The notes: a model not told the origin generated them from the sequence alone. 64,000 nt of DNA from Leptodontidium sp. MPI-SDFR-AT-0119 (GCA_020726505.1 JAHLEZ010000003.1:1550001-1614000), one strand, 5' to 3'. Shown: positions 11,301-23,434, numbered from the stretch's first letter. Numbers and translations are program-made.

Positions 11301-12430
11301 GATGAAATTTTGGCACTCGAATCTGCACTGAAGATGATAGGATATTAAGTTCGAGATATGCAAGTATTTCTAACATTGCAACCTATAAATGGTCAAAAGC
11401 TCCGTTGTTCTTTGATACATCCGATCGGGATCAAAAGTTCGGGGAGGTTCAGCCTGATTAAGACCCATATACGGGGAGGAAGTCAAGTGGGGTACACTAC
11501 CCCAACTCCCCGCGTGTTGAAAGAGTCGAGGCTAGCCAAATTCGTCTCCGGTGAAGAGAGTTGCTTTACTACTCGAGTACCTGCCTACCTAGGTATTTAA
11601 TTCACTTTAAAGATCAAAACTAAGGCTTACTTAAACCCGAGCTCGGCTTCTCTTTAAAGACAATATTCTGAAATGATTTAGCGACTTTAAGCAGGCTCTT
11701 ATTTATGGACATATCTAGGTAATAAAGAGAGCGAAGGCTACCTACCTGCCTGAGTAGTCGTCGCTTCGTGGAAAGATTGTCGATTAAATTGATATTGGAT
11801 CAAAGGTATGTGTCTGTGTCTAGAACAAAATTCCAAATGATGGCGATAAATCTGTGAAAATTGTTGAAAATTATGGTATGACAGGAATAAAATTGTAAGG
11901 CTAGACGACCTTCGTTTTAAAAACTATCATGAAATCATGAATGACAAGGACGCACACCAGCGTCCTCACAACAATGATACACATTGAACAAATTCGAAAG
12001 GTCACACAGAAAGGTGAAGAGCACGGGCGGGAGACGTGCATGAACCCATGCTTATTCTGACCACTCGGGGAAGGCAGATTATGTTGAAACCAGTCAGGGA
12101 TGCCGGTTAAATTCAATTGGTACGACCTGTCTAGTCTGACTGGTAGATTCGACAAGCAGCACATGCTTCTCCCTTCTTCTAAAACGTCAAGCTGGCGTCG
12201 TCACTCTGATCTACAGATGTTAGGAAAATCCAGCGTGATATATATATTTTTTTTTGCAAGTCTACCGACAGTCAGAGACACGCCTTTTACGTCAAAATTG
12301 GCATTGAAAGCAATCTTCAGCATGGCGTTTGGCATGCTCGAAGACAAGCATATGGAGCTTGTCCCTGGGACAGGTGAGCTCCTAATCTGCAGATCGTGAC
12401 TACACAGAATGCTGATCCTCGGAAGCTTGT
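11301..12430. other. Shared divergent promoter region, carrying a MITE
   Basis: This 1.1-kb stretch lies between the FAD monooxygenase (minus) and an MFS gene (plus). It holds the MITE at 11527-11790 and an AT/T run near 12238-12256. A frame at 12100-12399 was not accepted as coding: it has no domain and stops before the MFS ATG. Confidence 0.5.
11527..11790. repeat. MITE family A, copy 1 (right end decayed)
   Basis: It starts with the family terminus CGAGGCTAGCCAAATTCG and shares interior blocks with the other copies, including TTCTGAAATGATTTAG and AGAGAGCGAAGGCTA. The right terminus has drifted (TCGCTTCGTGGAAAG in place of TCGCTTCACCGGAG), so the end coordinate is approximate and no target duplication is recognisable. 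Confidence 0.75.
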
Positions 12431-14338
12431 ATGCATGACCAATCCGACGTCCCCAGGGAATACGAAAAGGTTCCTCGAGAGCAGTTGAAGCATGGGACAG
12501 GAAGATATTCACATGTCATCTTGGTTCCTCAACCTTCGGACTCCCCTAACGATCCATTGAACGTGTGCTACTCCGATATCCTGCGAAGGAAGTCACTAAC
12601 GAATGCATAGTGGTCGATCTGGAAGAAAGATGCTATTCTCCTCATCGTTGGGCTGTCTGCTTCAGTTGTCGGAGCTTTCGGACCAATGCTCTCTCCTGGA
12701 TTCGTCCTCATAGCTGGAGACCTCGGGATCAGTGTAAATACCCTGGCACAGAGTACGGCCTGGCTGATTCTCACGTATGTACAACTCTTCTTAGAACAAT
12801 GACCATGAGACAACGTTCTGGGCCCTACCGGATCAACTATCTGACAGGTTCTTATACAGAATTGGTCTCTCCTTGTTTCTTGCCAATCCACTTGCTAAAG
12901 TATGGGGGCGAAGACCTGTTTTCATCATCGCCATAATCATCATGTTCGCATGTAGTGTTTGGGGGGCGTTCTCAAAGAATTACAACTCCTTTCTAGCGAG
13001 CCGTATCATTTCCGGGTTTGGAATGGCACCCTATGAAGTATTGGTACAGTGCACCATTGGAGATCTGTACTTCGTCCATCAGAGAGCAACGAGAATTGCT
13101 GCTTGGAATTTGTTTCTCCTGTGTGGAATATCAGGCGGGAGTTTAGTCAGCGGGTACATCATCGAGGTGAGTTTGGAGTCGTCATGGGGATTGAAAAGCT
13201 TCGCTAATCATATCCGAGGAAATTGGATGGAAATGGACATTTGGTATCTGTGCCATCTTCTTCGGCATCTTCATATTCCTGGTTCTTCTGTTTGTCCCCG
13301 AGACTGCTTACGTACGAACTCCAATACAAGAGCGAACCAGAAGTCCCAGTGATCAAATTGATCCGGAGAAAATTGGGCATACAATGAAGCAAAAAGAAAC
13401 ATCGATCACGGACAACACAAGTACTGAAGAGGTCACAACAGAAGGGAAGGACTCTTACCTGAAGAGTATACGCTTCATGACAGGTCGGCGGTACACCGAT
13501 GCTCCATTCTGGAAGATTCTCGTACGACCAGCCGTCGTGTTATTCTACCCAGCTGTGCTATGGGCGTTCCTCATCTATGGCATTACCTTGACTTGGATAG
13601 TTGTATTCAGCGTCGTTAATGCCTCGATATTCACACTCCCGCCATACAACTTCACAGTCTCGGAAGTGGGACTTATCAGCATCTCTCCATTCATCATGAC
13701 ACTCATTGGCGAGATAATCTCTGGACCCCTGAACGACTACATGTGCTTGTACTTGACGAAGAAGAACCATGGGATATACGAGCCAGAATTTAGACTTGTC
13801 TTGATGTTTCCCGTTCTGCTCCTTGGCGTGGCAGGATTCTTCGGCTTTGGAGCTTCTATTCATTATCAGACCCACTGGATTGGACCTGTCCTTACCTTTG
13901 GTCTCGCGAATATGGCGATGGCCTTTGAGACTGGCTGCGTATTTGGATACGTGATAGATTCGTATGAGGACTTGAGCGAAGAAGGTCAGATGTCTCGTTA
14001 GAGAGAAATGATTTCACTAGCTAACAATTCTAGCGTTTGTTGCAATCAACGCCCGGAACTTGTTGACATTCGGCTTGACATATTTTGTTAACGATTGGCT
14101 GGTCAAAGATGGAGTACTCAATGTTTTCAACGTACTTGGGAGCACATTCGGTAAGTCACTTCCCTCGGGTCAATCTCTGGAACAATGCGCCAACAGAGCA
14201 CTGTAAACTCCAAGGTTCTCAGCTAACATTAGACAAGTTGCGGTTGTCATGCTCACAGTTCCCTTGTGGATTTTTGGAAAAAAGATTCGCAGCGCAGTAG
14301 CTCGGAATGATCTTTTGACTAGATTTATGAAGGATTGA
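12431..14338 (+). CDS. MFS multidrug/metabolite transporter, DPLNW type
   Basis: Six exons (12431-12562, 12611-12774, 12848-13166, 13219-13984, 14034-14150, 14238-14338) give 532 residues. The splices were chosen so that the frame is kept through recognisable membrane segments. The cytosolic N-terminus leads to NDPLNW, split by intron 1, the hallmark of a large fungal MFS family. The loop 2-3 signature is seen as ANPLAKVWGRRPVF. A long charged central loop separates two halves of about six helices each. Intron 5 uses acceptor ACAAG. It probably exports a small molecule by proton antiport at the plasma membrane. It is divergent from the FAD monooxygenase and upstream of a second MFS gene; export of a product or toxicant handled by the neighbouring oxidative enzymes is an inference. 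Confidence 0.85.
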
Positions 14339-15064
14339 AAGCAATTGCCGGCATAAGGTAAAGACTGTGGCGGTCTGGAGCATTTACTACTTCGACTCTA
14401 GAGATGGAAATTGCTGTTAGTGGCAGTCAATCCGACAAAAGAAATATCTCCTCGCCCTACTTGCTCTAATTTTTGAGTCATGAATGAGGCATATGAATAA
14501 GCCACTGATTAGCCTAGATGTGAACAACTCGGCAAATAAAACCAAAGAACCGAAATACTCCTCAGAGATTTTGATTTTTGAGCTGAGGGGGGTTTCCCGA
14601 TATCAACACTGCCAATCCCCGCAAACCAATCTTTAACCCCGCCAGAACAAGCTCCCGTCCTCATCTTTGACGCTTTCGCCAATGCTGATCTAAAGATGGG
14701 GAATTTTTGGCTTTCGACAAATTAAGCATCTGCCGAAAAGCCTCGACCAAGCCCCTGTGCGGGGTGCCCCAATCTGATGACACAGTAGTACTGCGATACA
14801 GTTTCAAAACTCACTTTTGACAACCTATCTGTACTCATGTGGCGTATATCATGCTTACTAGATCTGTGTGCTCAGATTACCGACCGGCCGGAGAGCCGAA
14901 AGGGCGTCTGAAGTGAGGAGTGGCGGAGAACCAAGTCTCCGGAGAACCTCCCTGTGTACTCATGCAGACCCTCGAGAATTATTATAGATGACTGATGTAC
15001 CCTCGATAGACAAACATCTCCAGGGATTTTAAACGGTCCGGTTTCAATACTCGTCTCATCAATT
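14339..15064. other. Intergenic region between two tandem MFS genes
   Basis: No gene is seen. It should hold the promoter of the TRI12-like gene. Confidence 0.45.
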
Positions 15065-17220
15065 ATGGCTGAAGCACAAACTACAACGGTGACCAATGTT
15101 TCGAAGGGGGTTGATGACATTACTGTCTCGCAGGTCGAGCAATCAACTAATGGGCCAGTCATCAAGGTGGACTCCTATAGAGATGACCATCACATCAATT
15201 TAACTTGGAGATCCTGGATGGTAGTTTTGTAAGTGCATTCCTGATGAGATGTATACCGTAACAGAACTAACAAGTCCTCAGCGTAACATGCTTTGCGTAA
15301 GTCTTCGACGATAGAATTGACTTGACATACTCTGACTAGACACAGCATCATGGCCCAGGTATTTGTCGTGGTTGCTGCTGGATCTGTGATTGGCTTTATA
15401 GTGAGAGATCTCGGCGATGGAGAAATCGCAGGATGGATTATTCAGGTAAGTGTCAAAGATACCAGTCAAAAAGTCCAAATGTTAACAAAGCCCTTCCTAT
15501 AGGGACCATTGTTGATGCAAAGCGTTCTTTCGCCAATCGTTGGTCGTCTATCGGATGTTCTTGACAGAAAATACCTTGCGATGGGTCCCCCCGCTGTCTC
15601 ATTTATCGGAGCGGTCATCTCAGCCAAGGCCACCTCCATGACGATGCTCATCGGCGGCGGTATCTTGGTAGGATGTACGCTCTCAACGATTTCCATAGTC
15701 CAAGCCATCCCATCCGAGGTCCTACCATTGAAATATCGAGCTCTGGCTAACGGATTTGCTTTCCTGGGCGGAGCGCTTGGAGGACTAATCGGAGGGCTCT
15801 CAGCTGGTGCTGTAACCAATGTTGATGCAGGGGGCTGGCGGAATATCTTTTGGATGCAGGCTGGCTTTTTCGCGGCTACCGTTATCGGACTGTTCTTATT
15901 CTACCACCCGAAGTGAGATTCGGATTTCCCCAAGATGTCCTGGAAGAGAATTGCTTGGGAGTGTGACCCCATCGGATCATTCCTTTTCATTGTCAGCGCA
16001 ACTCTGATGCTTCTCGCTCTGGATTGGGCAGGTGGTGTTTACCTATGGAAGGATGCTCATGTCGTAGCTCCTCTGACTGTGGGGCTTGTTACATTGGTGG
16101 CTTTTGCTATATACGGTAAGTAACCTTAAAGATATGTGACGTTTGCTTATGAATTCGGTAGAATGGAAAGGAAGAGATGATGGACTGGTTGCGCATGTCT
16201 TCTTCAAGGGAGGCCCGAACTTCGCTCTTTCGGTCTTTGCCTTCGCAGTAGAAGGGTAAGTCCTCCGGCCACATCAGACTAGCTGAGAATGAAGACTAAA
16301 CTTTCACAGGTGGATCTTTTACAGTGCAGTCAACAGCGTGACACCGTTGATTGTGTTGCATCTCGGATTTGAGACTTCGGCGTGGAAGATTTCCATACGC
16401 CAGCTCTCCTACACACTCGTGACACTGTTCGCTTCGATTCCCATCACGTATGTATATTTACTTTTCATTTTGATTTCAGACATGCTGATAGCTCAAAGAC
16501 TATATTCGACTTGGAAGAAGGATCTCAAGAGCCCACTTTTGATTACCTTTGGCCTTTTCTTGGTTGTGTAAGTACATCCCATGCTGTTTCCCCGCCAGAT
16601 CTAATAATTCTCAAGCACGATATGCTACGCCAATATCAAACCTAGTATGAATCATGCTCAACTAGGATTCAATGTCATTTGTAAGTAAAGCACTTCGTCA
16701 TCACTACATCAAGTATTAATTCACGTCAGCTGGAATCGGACAAAGTGGCCCTCTCACCCTCCTGGTAGCCCTCGTTCAGTTTACTGCACCTCACGCATAT
16801 TTATCTACTGCAACAGGTCTCGCATTCTCAGCGCGGGCACTGGGTGGTGCCTTTGGTTCTGCAGTCCTCAACTCTATTATCAACGGCAAGCTTGCCTCCC
16901 ACTATGCACCATCTGTCTCAAATGCCGCGACAAAAGCTGGGCTCCCCACCTCTTCGGTCCCAGGTCTCCTCGAGTCTTTCGCCAGCGGTATTGGCTTTGC
17001 AGACATTCCAGGAGTCAGTCCAGCTATCCTGGCTGCCGCCACAAGTGCCAGTGAGAACGCATATGCAGCTGCGTATCGACTGGCATGGGCAAGCATTATT
17101 CCATTTGTTGTGCTTGCTTTAGTGGCGATTTGGTTCTTGAAGGGCGTCAAAGAGCTGATGACTGAGCATGTTGAAGCCACAGTTGAAAAGGATGAGGTGG
17201 TGGAGAAGACTGCCGTTTGA
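15065..17220 (+). pseudogene. TRI12-like MFS efflux transporter with an in-frame TGA
   Basis: Nine exons (15065-15228, 15282-15296, 15346-15445, 15503-16115, 16162-16255, 16310-16447, 16499-16567, 16616-16680, 16730-17220) total 583 codons in one frame. One TGA interrupts it at 15914-15916, codon 231, just after the membrane segment ending in LFLFYHPK. All splice sites and all sequence after the stop remain well conserved, with about 14 membrane helices as in the TRI12/DHA2-like fungal efflux family; GRLSDVLDRK is the loop 2-3 signature. Exon 2 is only 15 bases. The intron 16448-16498 is stop-free and a multiple of three. The stop may be a recent inactivating substitution, a read-through codon or an assembly error; an unlikely 36-base intron (15913-15948) would also avoid it. 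I call it a pseudogene with limited confidence; it may be a working gene. Confidence 0.7.
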
Positions 17221-17879
17221 TTGTGGCAATCTGAAACGCAAGGGAATTGGAGATAGTGAAGAAAGTGCCAGTTGAGGGCATGATCGGGGTGAGAGAACTT
17301 ACAGTGTGTTGGTAATATGTGAATATGAATCGGAACATTCACGAGTATCACTGAGCTGGCGCTGGTACTGGCGTGTTTCTACCCAATCGTTTGTCAAATT
17401 TTTTTTTGAGGCCAATTCGCTTAATTCAGGGGGTCGCTAAACTCTAGGGTAACAACAAACCGAGGGCTGGCCAAATTCGTCTCCAGTGAAGCGAGTACTT
17501 CAGGAATACGATTCACTTTCAAGATCAAAATTGAAGCTTGCTCGGCTCTTTCTTAAAGTTAATGAATGTTCTGAAATGATTTAGAGACTTTAAATGGGCT
17601 CTTATTCATGGATATGTCTGCGTAGTAAAGAGAGCGAAGGCTAGGTACAGTACCTAGGTATGTAACTGAGGTACCTGAGTAGGAAGCAACCCGCTTCACC
17701 AGACACGAGTTTAGTCAGCCTAAATCACATCATGACTACGAAAAACCGTCGAAGCAAGAATGCTCTTCCACTTTCTTAAATGTATAGAGGTATAACAAGA
17801 TGCTAGCTACGGCTCAACACAGACCTGCACCCATCAGAGACCTATACATTGACCGGAGAATGATCGAAGAATCTAAAAT
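17221..17879. other. Intergenic region with a MITE between convergent genes
   Basis: The TRI12-like gene and the aspartic protease gene end toward each other. The stretch is mostly the family A MITE at 17461-17723. Confidence 0.5.
17461..17723. repeat. MITE family A, copy 2
   Basis: The left terminus is CGAGGGCTGGCCAAATTCGT and the right side reads CGCTTCACCAGACACGAG. The interior shares TTCTGAAATGATTTAG and AGAGAGCGAAGGCTAGG with the other copies. The last bases on the right have decayed, so no target duplication can be claimed. Confidence 0.8.
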
Positions 17880-20465
17880 CTATGGAGTTGCTGAGGCCGA
17901 GTAATACAAATTAAACATAGCAGCTCCGCCACAAGTCTGAGTCGGATTTCCAATACAAGTCTTCGTACAAGCAGCCGCACCGCTCGTTGGTGTTGCTGCC
18001 GCTGGGCTCGTCAACGCAGCCCAACATTCTCGTCCAAATTCCAGCCCGGCGTAAGGGTATGGTGGTACATTTGCCTTTGCCACTGACAAGCAAATCTCGA
18101 CGGACATCGTATCATTGGCAAGGACTTTGGTCATGGAATTGGGGTTGGACTCCTTGAAACATCCCACGTACGAGTAGCCCAAAGTCTTAACGGCACCTTG
18201 GCTTGAGATTGTCGATGATGATTTTTGGGTTGATGTTGTTGTTCTAAAAGATGTTGAAGACTTCGAAGTTGATGAAGAGGTTGACTTAATGCTACTTGTT
18301 GAGGTTGATAGTTTGGAGCTCGAGGGGGATTTGGTCGTTGATATACTGGAAGAAATCTTGGATGTCGACGTGGGCTTCACAGAACTGCTAGAGAGAGGCC
18401 TTGTCGAGGAAGAAGATGTCTTGAGAGAGCTAGATATTGAGATTTTGGATGACGAGGATGACGGCTTGACGGAGCTGGAGCTGGAGGAAACTTTCGATGA
18501 TGTCGTGCTAGTAGTTTTTACAGAGCTGAGGCTCAACGATTTAGATGACGAAGATGACTTTACTGAGCTTGAACTGGCAGATATCCTTGTACTTGAAGTA
18601 GTAGTCGGCTTAATTGAGCTGGAAATGGACAGAGATTTTGAGGATGATGAAGTTGGGTTGACTGTTGATGAAGAGGAAGTCGGTTTCAGGGACGAGGACG
18701 ACGTCGGCTTCACTGTTGTGCTAGAACTCTTGGACGTAGCTGTCGACGAAGTCGGCTTGATAGACGACGAGCTTTTGGTGGAAGAAGTTGACTTGACCGA
18801 TGATGTCGAAGTCTTCGAGGTGCTTGATGCAACAGTGCTGGTTGGTTTGCATGCGCCGGTGACAGATGGGACTGCATTCACTCCAGAGCCGATGGGAATG
18901 ATATTCGTGCCGCAGTCTACATATTGCGCGAGAAGGAGATTATCATTGTCTTGATCAAAGACCGCTGTCGAATTAGTCAAGTCTTTGCCAAATACGGAGT
19001 AGCTGTGGAACTTACTGTAACAGGATCTCAAGAACGTGTCTTTGAATTATCATCAGTACGTGCATCGGATAACCGCGGAAGAATCTCACCTCCTAACACC
19101 CACGACACGGACACAGAAGTATCTACAGCCTTTGCGCCAAAAACACAGACACCTGGCGCTGGGACCCAAATGAATTCGTGATACGGAACACGAATAATAG
19201 TGTTTCCAAATCCGAAATCTAGCGTTCCGTTTTGTGTTGTTTGGGCACAATCAATCGTATATAGTCCGTTGCCATTATCCACGACACCCGTGAAATCAGC
19301 AAGCATAGCTGCAACGAGGTTGGCTGGGAGCTGGCTCAAGGTTCCACCGCTATCGAGGAATACTGCTTGCTGATAAGCAGGAGGGGCAACGGTGTATCTC
19401 TTTGAAGCCGTAGCACCCGGTTTTGTGATACCGACTGATGTCATATAGATCCAGTATCTGAAACGATTAGCGATATTCACAAAGTCAAAAGGTGTATATG
19501 GACCGGAGGTAACCATCAGGATTGCTGGTCGGGGCAATGATTGGACGTTTCTCGAGCGCTCCCGTGAACTTTTTCGTGTCGATGCCACCGAAAAGAATTG
19601 AGCCTGGGTTATTGTATCAGCAATGTCTCCAGCATAGATCGAAATCCTGACCTGCAGCAGAATCCACATTGCCAAGATCAAGACTGAACGCCCGGCTGTT
19701 GATAATTCCTTGGACGTACATCTCATCCAAGAGACAGTAGTAGCCTGCAAGTTCATACCCGTAGCTTGTAGCGAGAATCCCAGCAAACATCGACGCGGTT
19801 GTATCGGCCCACTGTTGGCGATCAGGTCAGTGACGACGATTCGTAAGCAACACATCAATTGTAGCCAAATGTGAAGCGTCATGTACTTACTCCGAATTGC
19901 AAATTGGTGATGGTAGCACCTGCAAGTCGTTAGTTATGCCCGAGAAGACACGCGAGGCACATACCAGCAACATGGAAGGTGTCTAGCAAATACTCTCCAG
20001 AGGCCGTGCCCTTTCCGTAGGCCAATTCGAATGGATAACCAGCATCGAGAGCCGTTGACGAGGTGGATGGATCATACTTCGGAAAGCTGTTGCATTCATC
20101 TTGTTGATGGGTGGAACTTGCAGTGGTGCAATCTGGATCCACCCACGTTTCGGAAGACCCTGTGTCAAGAAGCAAGTACACAGGTTGGGCAGGCGTTCCT
20201 AACGAGACTGTTCTTTTTCAGCACTTTGTTTCTACCAGGCGCCAGGGAGTAAAATCTCACGGTGAACCAAATATACGGTCCCAAAGTCAGTGTTGAAAAG
20301 ATCCGTATTGCTTTGCCTCTTCTGGAGCTGTCCATCGGAATTATTTACCGCAATGACAGGTAAAGAAATGAAGCCAGGGCCCGTAATATTCTTTGGGCGA
20401 GGGAGTACGGCTTTTCCATGGCAAATTGATGCCGCGAGAAAAAGGTATCCGAAAATGAGCAGCAT
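17880..20465 (-). CDS. Secreted pepsin-like aspartic protease with Ser/Thr stalk and C-terminal WSC domain
   Basis: Eight exons (20261-20465, 19965-20207, 19891-19919, 19652-19811, 19504-19603, 19090-19457, 19016-19039, 17880-18964) give 737 residues. A signal peptide (about 1-18) and a propeptide ending near QLQKR precede the A1 protease domain. The first catalytic aspartate lies in LLLDTGSSETW; the second is in FLDSGGTLSQLP, where the usual DTG/DSGT is DSGG. From about residue 390 a Ser/Thr/Lys-rich, probably O-glycosylated stalk of some 240 residues follows. The last 95 residues form a WSC domain with the expected spaced cysteines (YVGCF, GLEFGRECWA, TQTCGGA). WSC domains bind carbohydrate, so the protease may be held at the cell wall. 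No C-terminal membrane helix or GPI signal is clear. The substrate is unknown. Confidence 0.9.
18240..18830. repeat. Low-complexity Ser/Thr-rich coding repeat
   Basis: This part of the protease gene is made of imperfect short repeats encoding serine, threonine, lysine and proline. On the plus strand it gives a long acidic open frame, which is only the shadow of this composition. Confidence 0.8.
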
Positions 20466-22667
20466 TTTGAAATGGGGATGATTGCAAATGGGAAATAAAC
20501 AAGGGAAAATTACCTAGAATATATCACTGACCCCTCATGCCATTCAGTAGATGCGGCTCAGTGCTCACTGCATCAAGGGTTGATTGTAAGCAAATTTCCT
20601 TTCTCGCGCTGGTGGCTTTCTGCGGCTGAAGCCAAACCTCACCCGAGCACAAATTGGGGATGTGCATGGATATACTCGACTCTTTCCCACCATACTCGGT
20701 GAGAAGATAGGAAATAATCCCGCAGGATATAAACAATGCATGTGCTTTTGCACTCAAGCTTCCTTGGTACCAGTTGCTTGTTGTGCTGAGTCAAAAGCTT
20801 CATCCAGCTCCATGATAACCGAATGACTCCCAGCCAATGTCACTCCTCATGAGACGCACGAGCAAATGTACTTCGAGAGCTAAAAATGTATCATATTTAA
20901 AAGGTAGCAAGGCCTGCTTCAGTTGCGAGCCCACCAATGAAGATGAAAATCAGAGGCCGGAAGTTGAGGCTGCTTGAAAGAAGTACCACGATACCTGCCC
21001 TTGCAGGTCTAAAATCGGCCATCTTTGGCTGGTGGCGGCGCCACGCTGAAAAATCCGTCCTAATGTAGCCAACCTCGATGCAGCGGTGTGAAAATACGCA
21101 TTTATAAGAGATGTCTCATCGTGAGGCAGATTTCGATACGACTGGTGCCGAGCTACATGAAACCTCGGCTCACGTATTCTCACGAATGAAAAGCAACCAA
21201 GAGCTTGCCCTGGGCTGAAGATGCTGTCACAAATTCCATGTCGTTAGCTGGGTAAATGGGACGAGAGGACATGGACATAGCGTTGCATTGATCTATGCGT
21301 CCGGATGGTTGCATATATTGGTGGTTTATGAGTTGAAAAGGGGAAAGCCTGCATGAAATCAGGCGTGCCTGCCTGTGGTGTGACAGAGGTTGGGATGCTC
21401 TGAAAAGTCCGACTGGTCAGCGTAACTTGGGTTTGCCCCGACCACCTGATTCGAGCTGCTCAAGAATCTGAAGTGAAAATGTTCCTGCATTTTTCAGTAA
21501 AATCCCCAGTTTAAAAACCCTAGTTTTGGTCATTGAAATAGCATGCCTACCTCCCCGATGTGTTTGGTGAACACTTTCAGGTTATGATATTCGACACGTG
21601 ACTTTGAAATACTCTTTTCATGAGGACCCGTAGGTAAGTCGGCTCGGCTCCGCCTCGAAAAACTTTGGGATATGCTAAAAACTAAAGCAATATATACTAA
21701 GTATAAGTATCACTTGATATGTGCTCAAAATATCCTTGATTTTCTTACGACTTCGGGCCGATGTTATTTGAAAGCCAAAGAAACACTTGCTGTCTACAGA
21801 GACGCAATGCTAGGGTTTATAATTTAACGGCTCTCGGGATTGAACAAAGTTCGAGTCCAACCCCGCACGCTTGATTCCAACTCAATGCTTTGAACGAGCA
21901 AACCTGGTGCTTGTAAAAAGGTCGACATTTTCTTTGGCACTTCAAAGTATTTGTCGAAGAGGGACTTTCAAAGCTAATTAAAATCTTAGTTATAGTAAAC
22001 TCAGACGTATCAGATGAACCTTGAAGCTAAAAGAAAACGAAAGGGCACCCCAGGAAATGATTAAGTCGGTTATCTTAAGGAAGAGGAGCTGAAGACAGTT
22101 TGGAGAGATATTGGGTTACCAGAAACATTCTCAATTGACTGAGCGGAACAGTGGTAGAATGGGGTTGTAGGATTCTGGCAACGGAAATGCTTCTCATACA
22201 CTATCTTTACTCAAGATAATTGACCAGAAGACAAAACCAACGTTGAACTTAGAATTTATATTCCTGTCGAAAGCGTTTAGTGTTTGCTGACTGCTGGTCA
22301 CGAATTGAGGGAGCTCAGCCAGTAAAAAGGGGCAACGTCGCTAGCCGAGACCATTAACAACAAGCTCCTCCACCCCCCGCGCTCAACACAGGAATTCCGG
22401 AGATAATTTCTCACAGGATCACTTTTAATCGATTAAAATGTGTAATTATCATCATTCTTAGCCTTTTTAGCCAGGTACCAAAAGATTCGCTGGGACTTAG
22501 TGCTGCTATGATCGATCCTACGCCGCTAAGACGTCACCATGTCTCCCATCGACCGATACTAGATACATGTATTTGACACTCTCAAGAGAAGAAGAACAAC
22601 ATATATCCCATATCTTTAAAGTATTCAACTTTCGAAAGCTAAAACAAGACCTCTATCTCTCATCATA
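20466..22667. other. Gene-poor stretch, 2.2 kb
   Basis: No reading frame has a domain or a believable exon structure. The first few hundred bases are the protease promoter. The rest looks like old non-coding sequence. Confidence 0.5.
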
Positions 22668-23110
22668 ATGGCCACCTCACCCGTCCACAAAGCCCTCTAC
22701 CCCCCTCCGAAATCTCAATCGCCTACATCGACGTTTTCCCCTCCTCTTCCCCAAAGACACAATTCTTCTCATCCACGGGTATCCCGAATTATCTTACCAA
22801 TTCCGACACGTAATCCCTCTCTTCGTTAAGCGCGGACACAAGGTCATCGCACCCGATTACCGCGGTGCAGGCCACTCGTCCAAGCCATGTGAGGGATACA
22901 ACAAAGTCACGTTAGCAACTGATCTGTATGAATTGTTGACTAAGCATTTGGGAGTTAAGGAAAACGTCCTTGTTGTGGATCATGATGTTGGTGGGATGGT
23001 CGCGCATGCCTATGCGGTGAGGTTTCCAGAGGGCACGAAGAGTGTTGCTTGGGGCGAGTGCCCATTGCCTGGGACGAAGGAGTATGATGTTATCTTGCTG
23101 AATGTGAGTC
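22668..23110 (+). pseudogene. Epoxide-hydrolase-like alpha/beta-hydrolase, frameshifted and truncated
   Basis: From the ATG at 22668 the translation follows an epoxide-hydrolase N-terminus, but in three frames. The first shift is at a run of six Cs near 22698-22705, the second near the CCCCAAA at about 22750. After that the frame is open, with the oxyanion motif LLIHGYPE, the strand DYRGAGHSSKP and the nucleophile region VVDHDVGGMVAHAYAVRFP. Similarity stops around 23100 at a possible intron donor, and nothing after it matches the cap or the rest of the fold, so about 170 residues are missing. Two 1-base losses in or beside homopolymers plus the loss of the 3' half indicate a dead gene. Confidence 0.75.
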
Positions 23111-23433
23111 TTGCCACGTCGAAAGTCTTTGAGGAAATTGTCGTTGCTAATTATGTCAGATGTCTTGTAGTCAGGGGTTGGTAAGCGAGAACCAACCCCC
23201 CTTTGTGTCTCCAGGTATCGACAGCCATCCGGTCTAGTTCCCTATCAAGGAAGCGATGGTCACTTTCTCGGCATTGAATTTCTCATGACCCGAAGTTCGA
23301 GATACTATAAATTGAGGATCAAGCTAACCTCAACCAGGCATTTCCATTTCCACTGATATGTACATTGATTCCTTGATCTTGGAAACCTCCTTGTATTGCC
23401 TATTGTTATTTCCTATTAAATTGTTGCATCATC

Positions 23434-23434
<1 letters not shown>

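Noticed and set aside
11358..11600. Open frame across the start of MITE copy 1
   Set aside because: It runs from promoter DNA into the MITE terminus and is not conserved in the other copies.
15913..15948. A 36-base intron that would remove the TGA in the TRI12-like gene
   Set aside because: It is shorter than any other intron in the window, has no branch site, and would delete residues that fit the family loop; kept only as an alternative.
18289..18954. Long acidic plus-strand frame
   Set aside because: It is the antisense shadow of the Ser/Thr-rich stalk of the aspartic protease.
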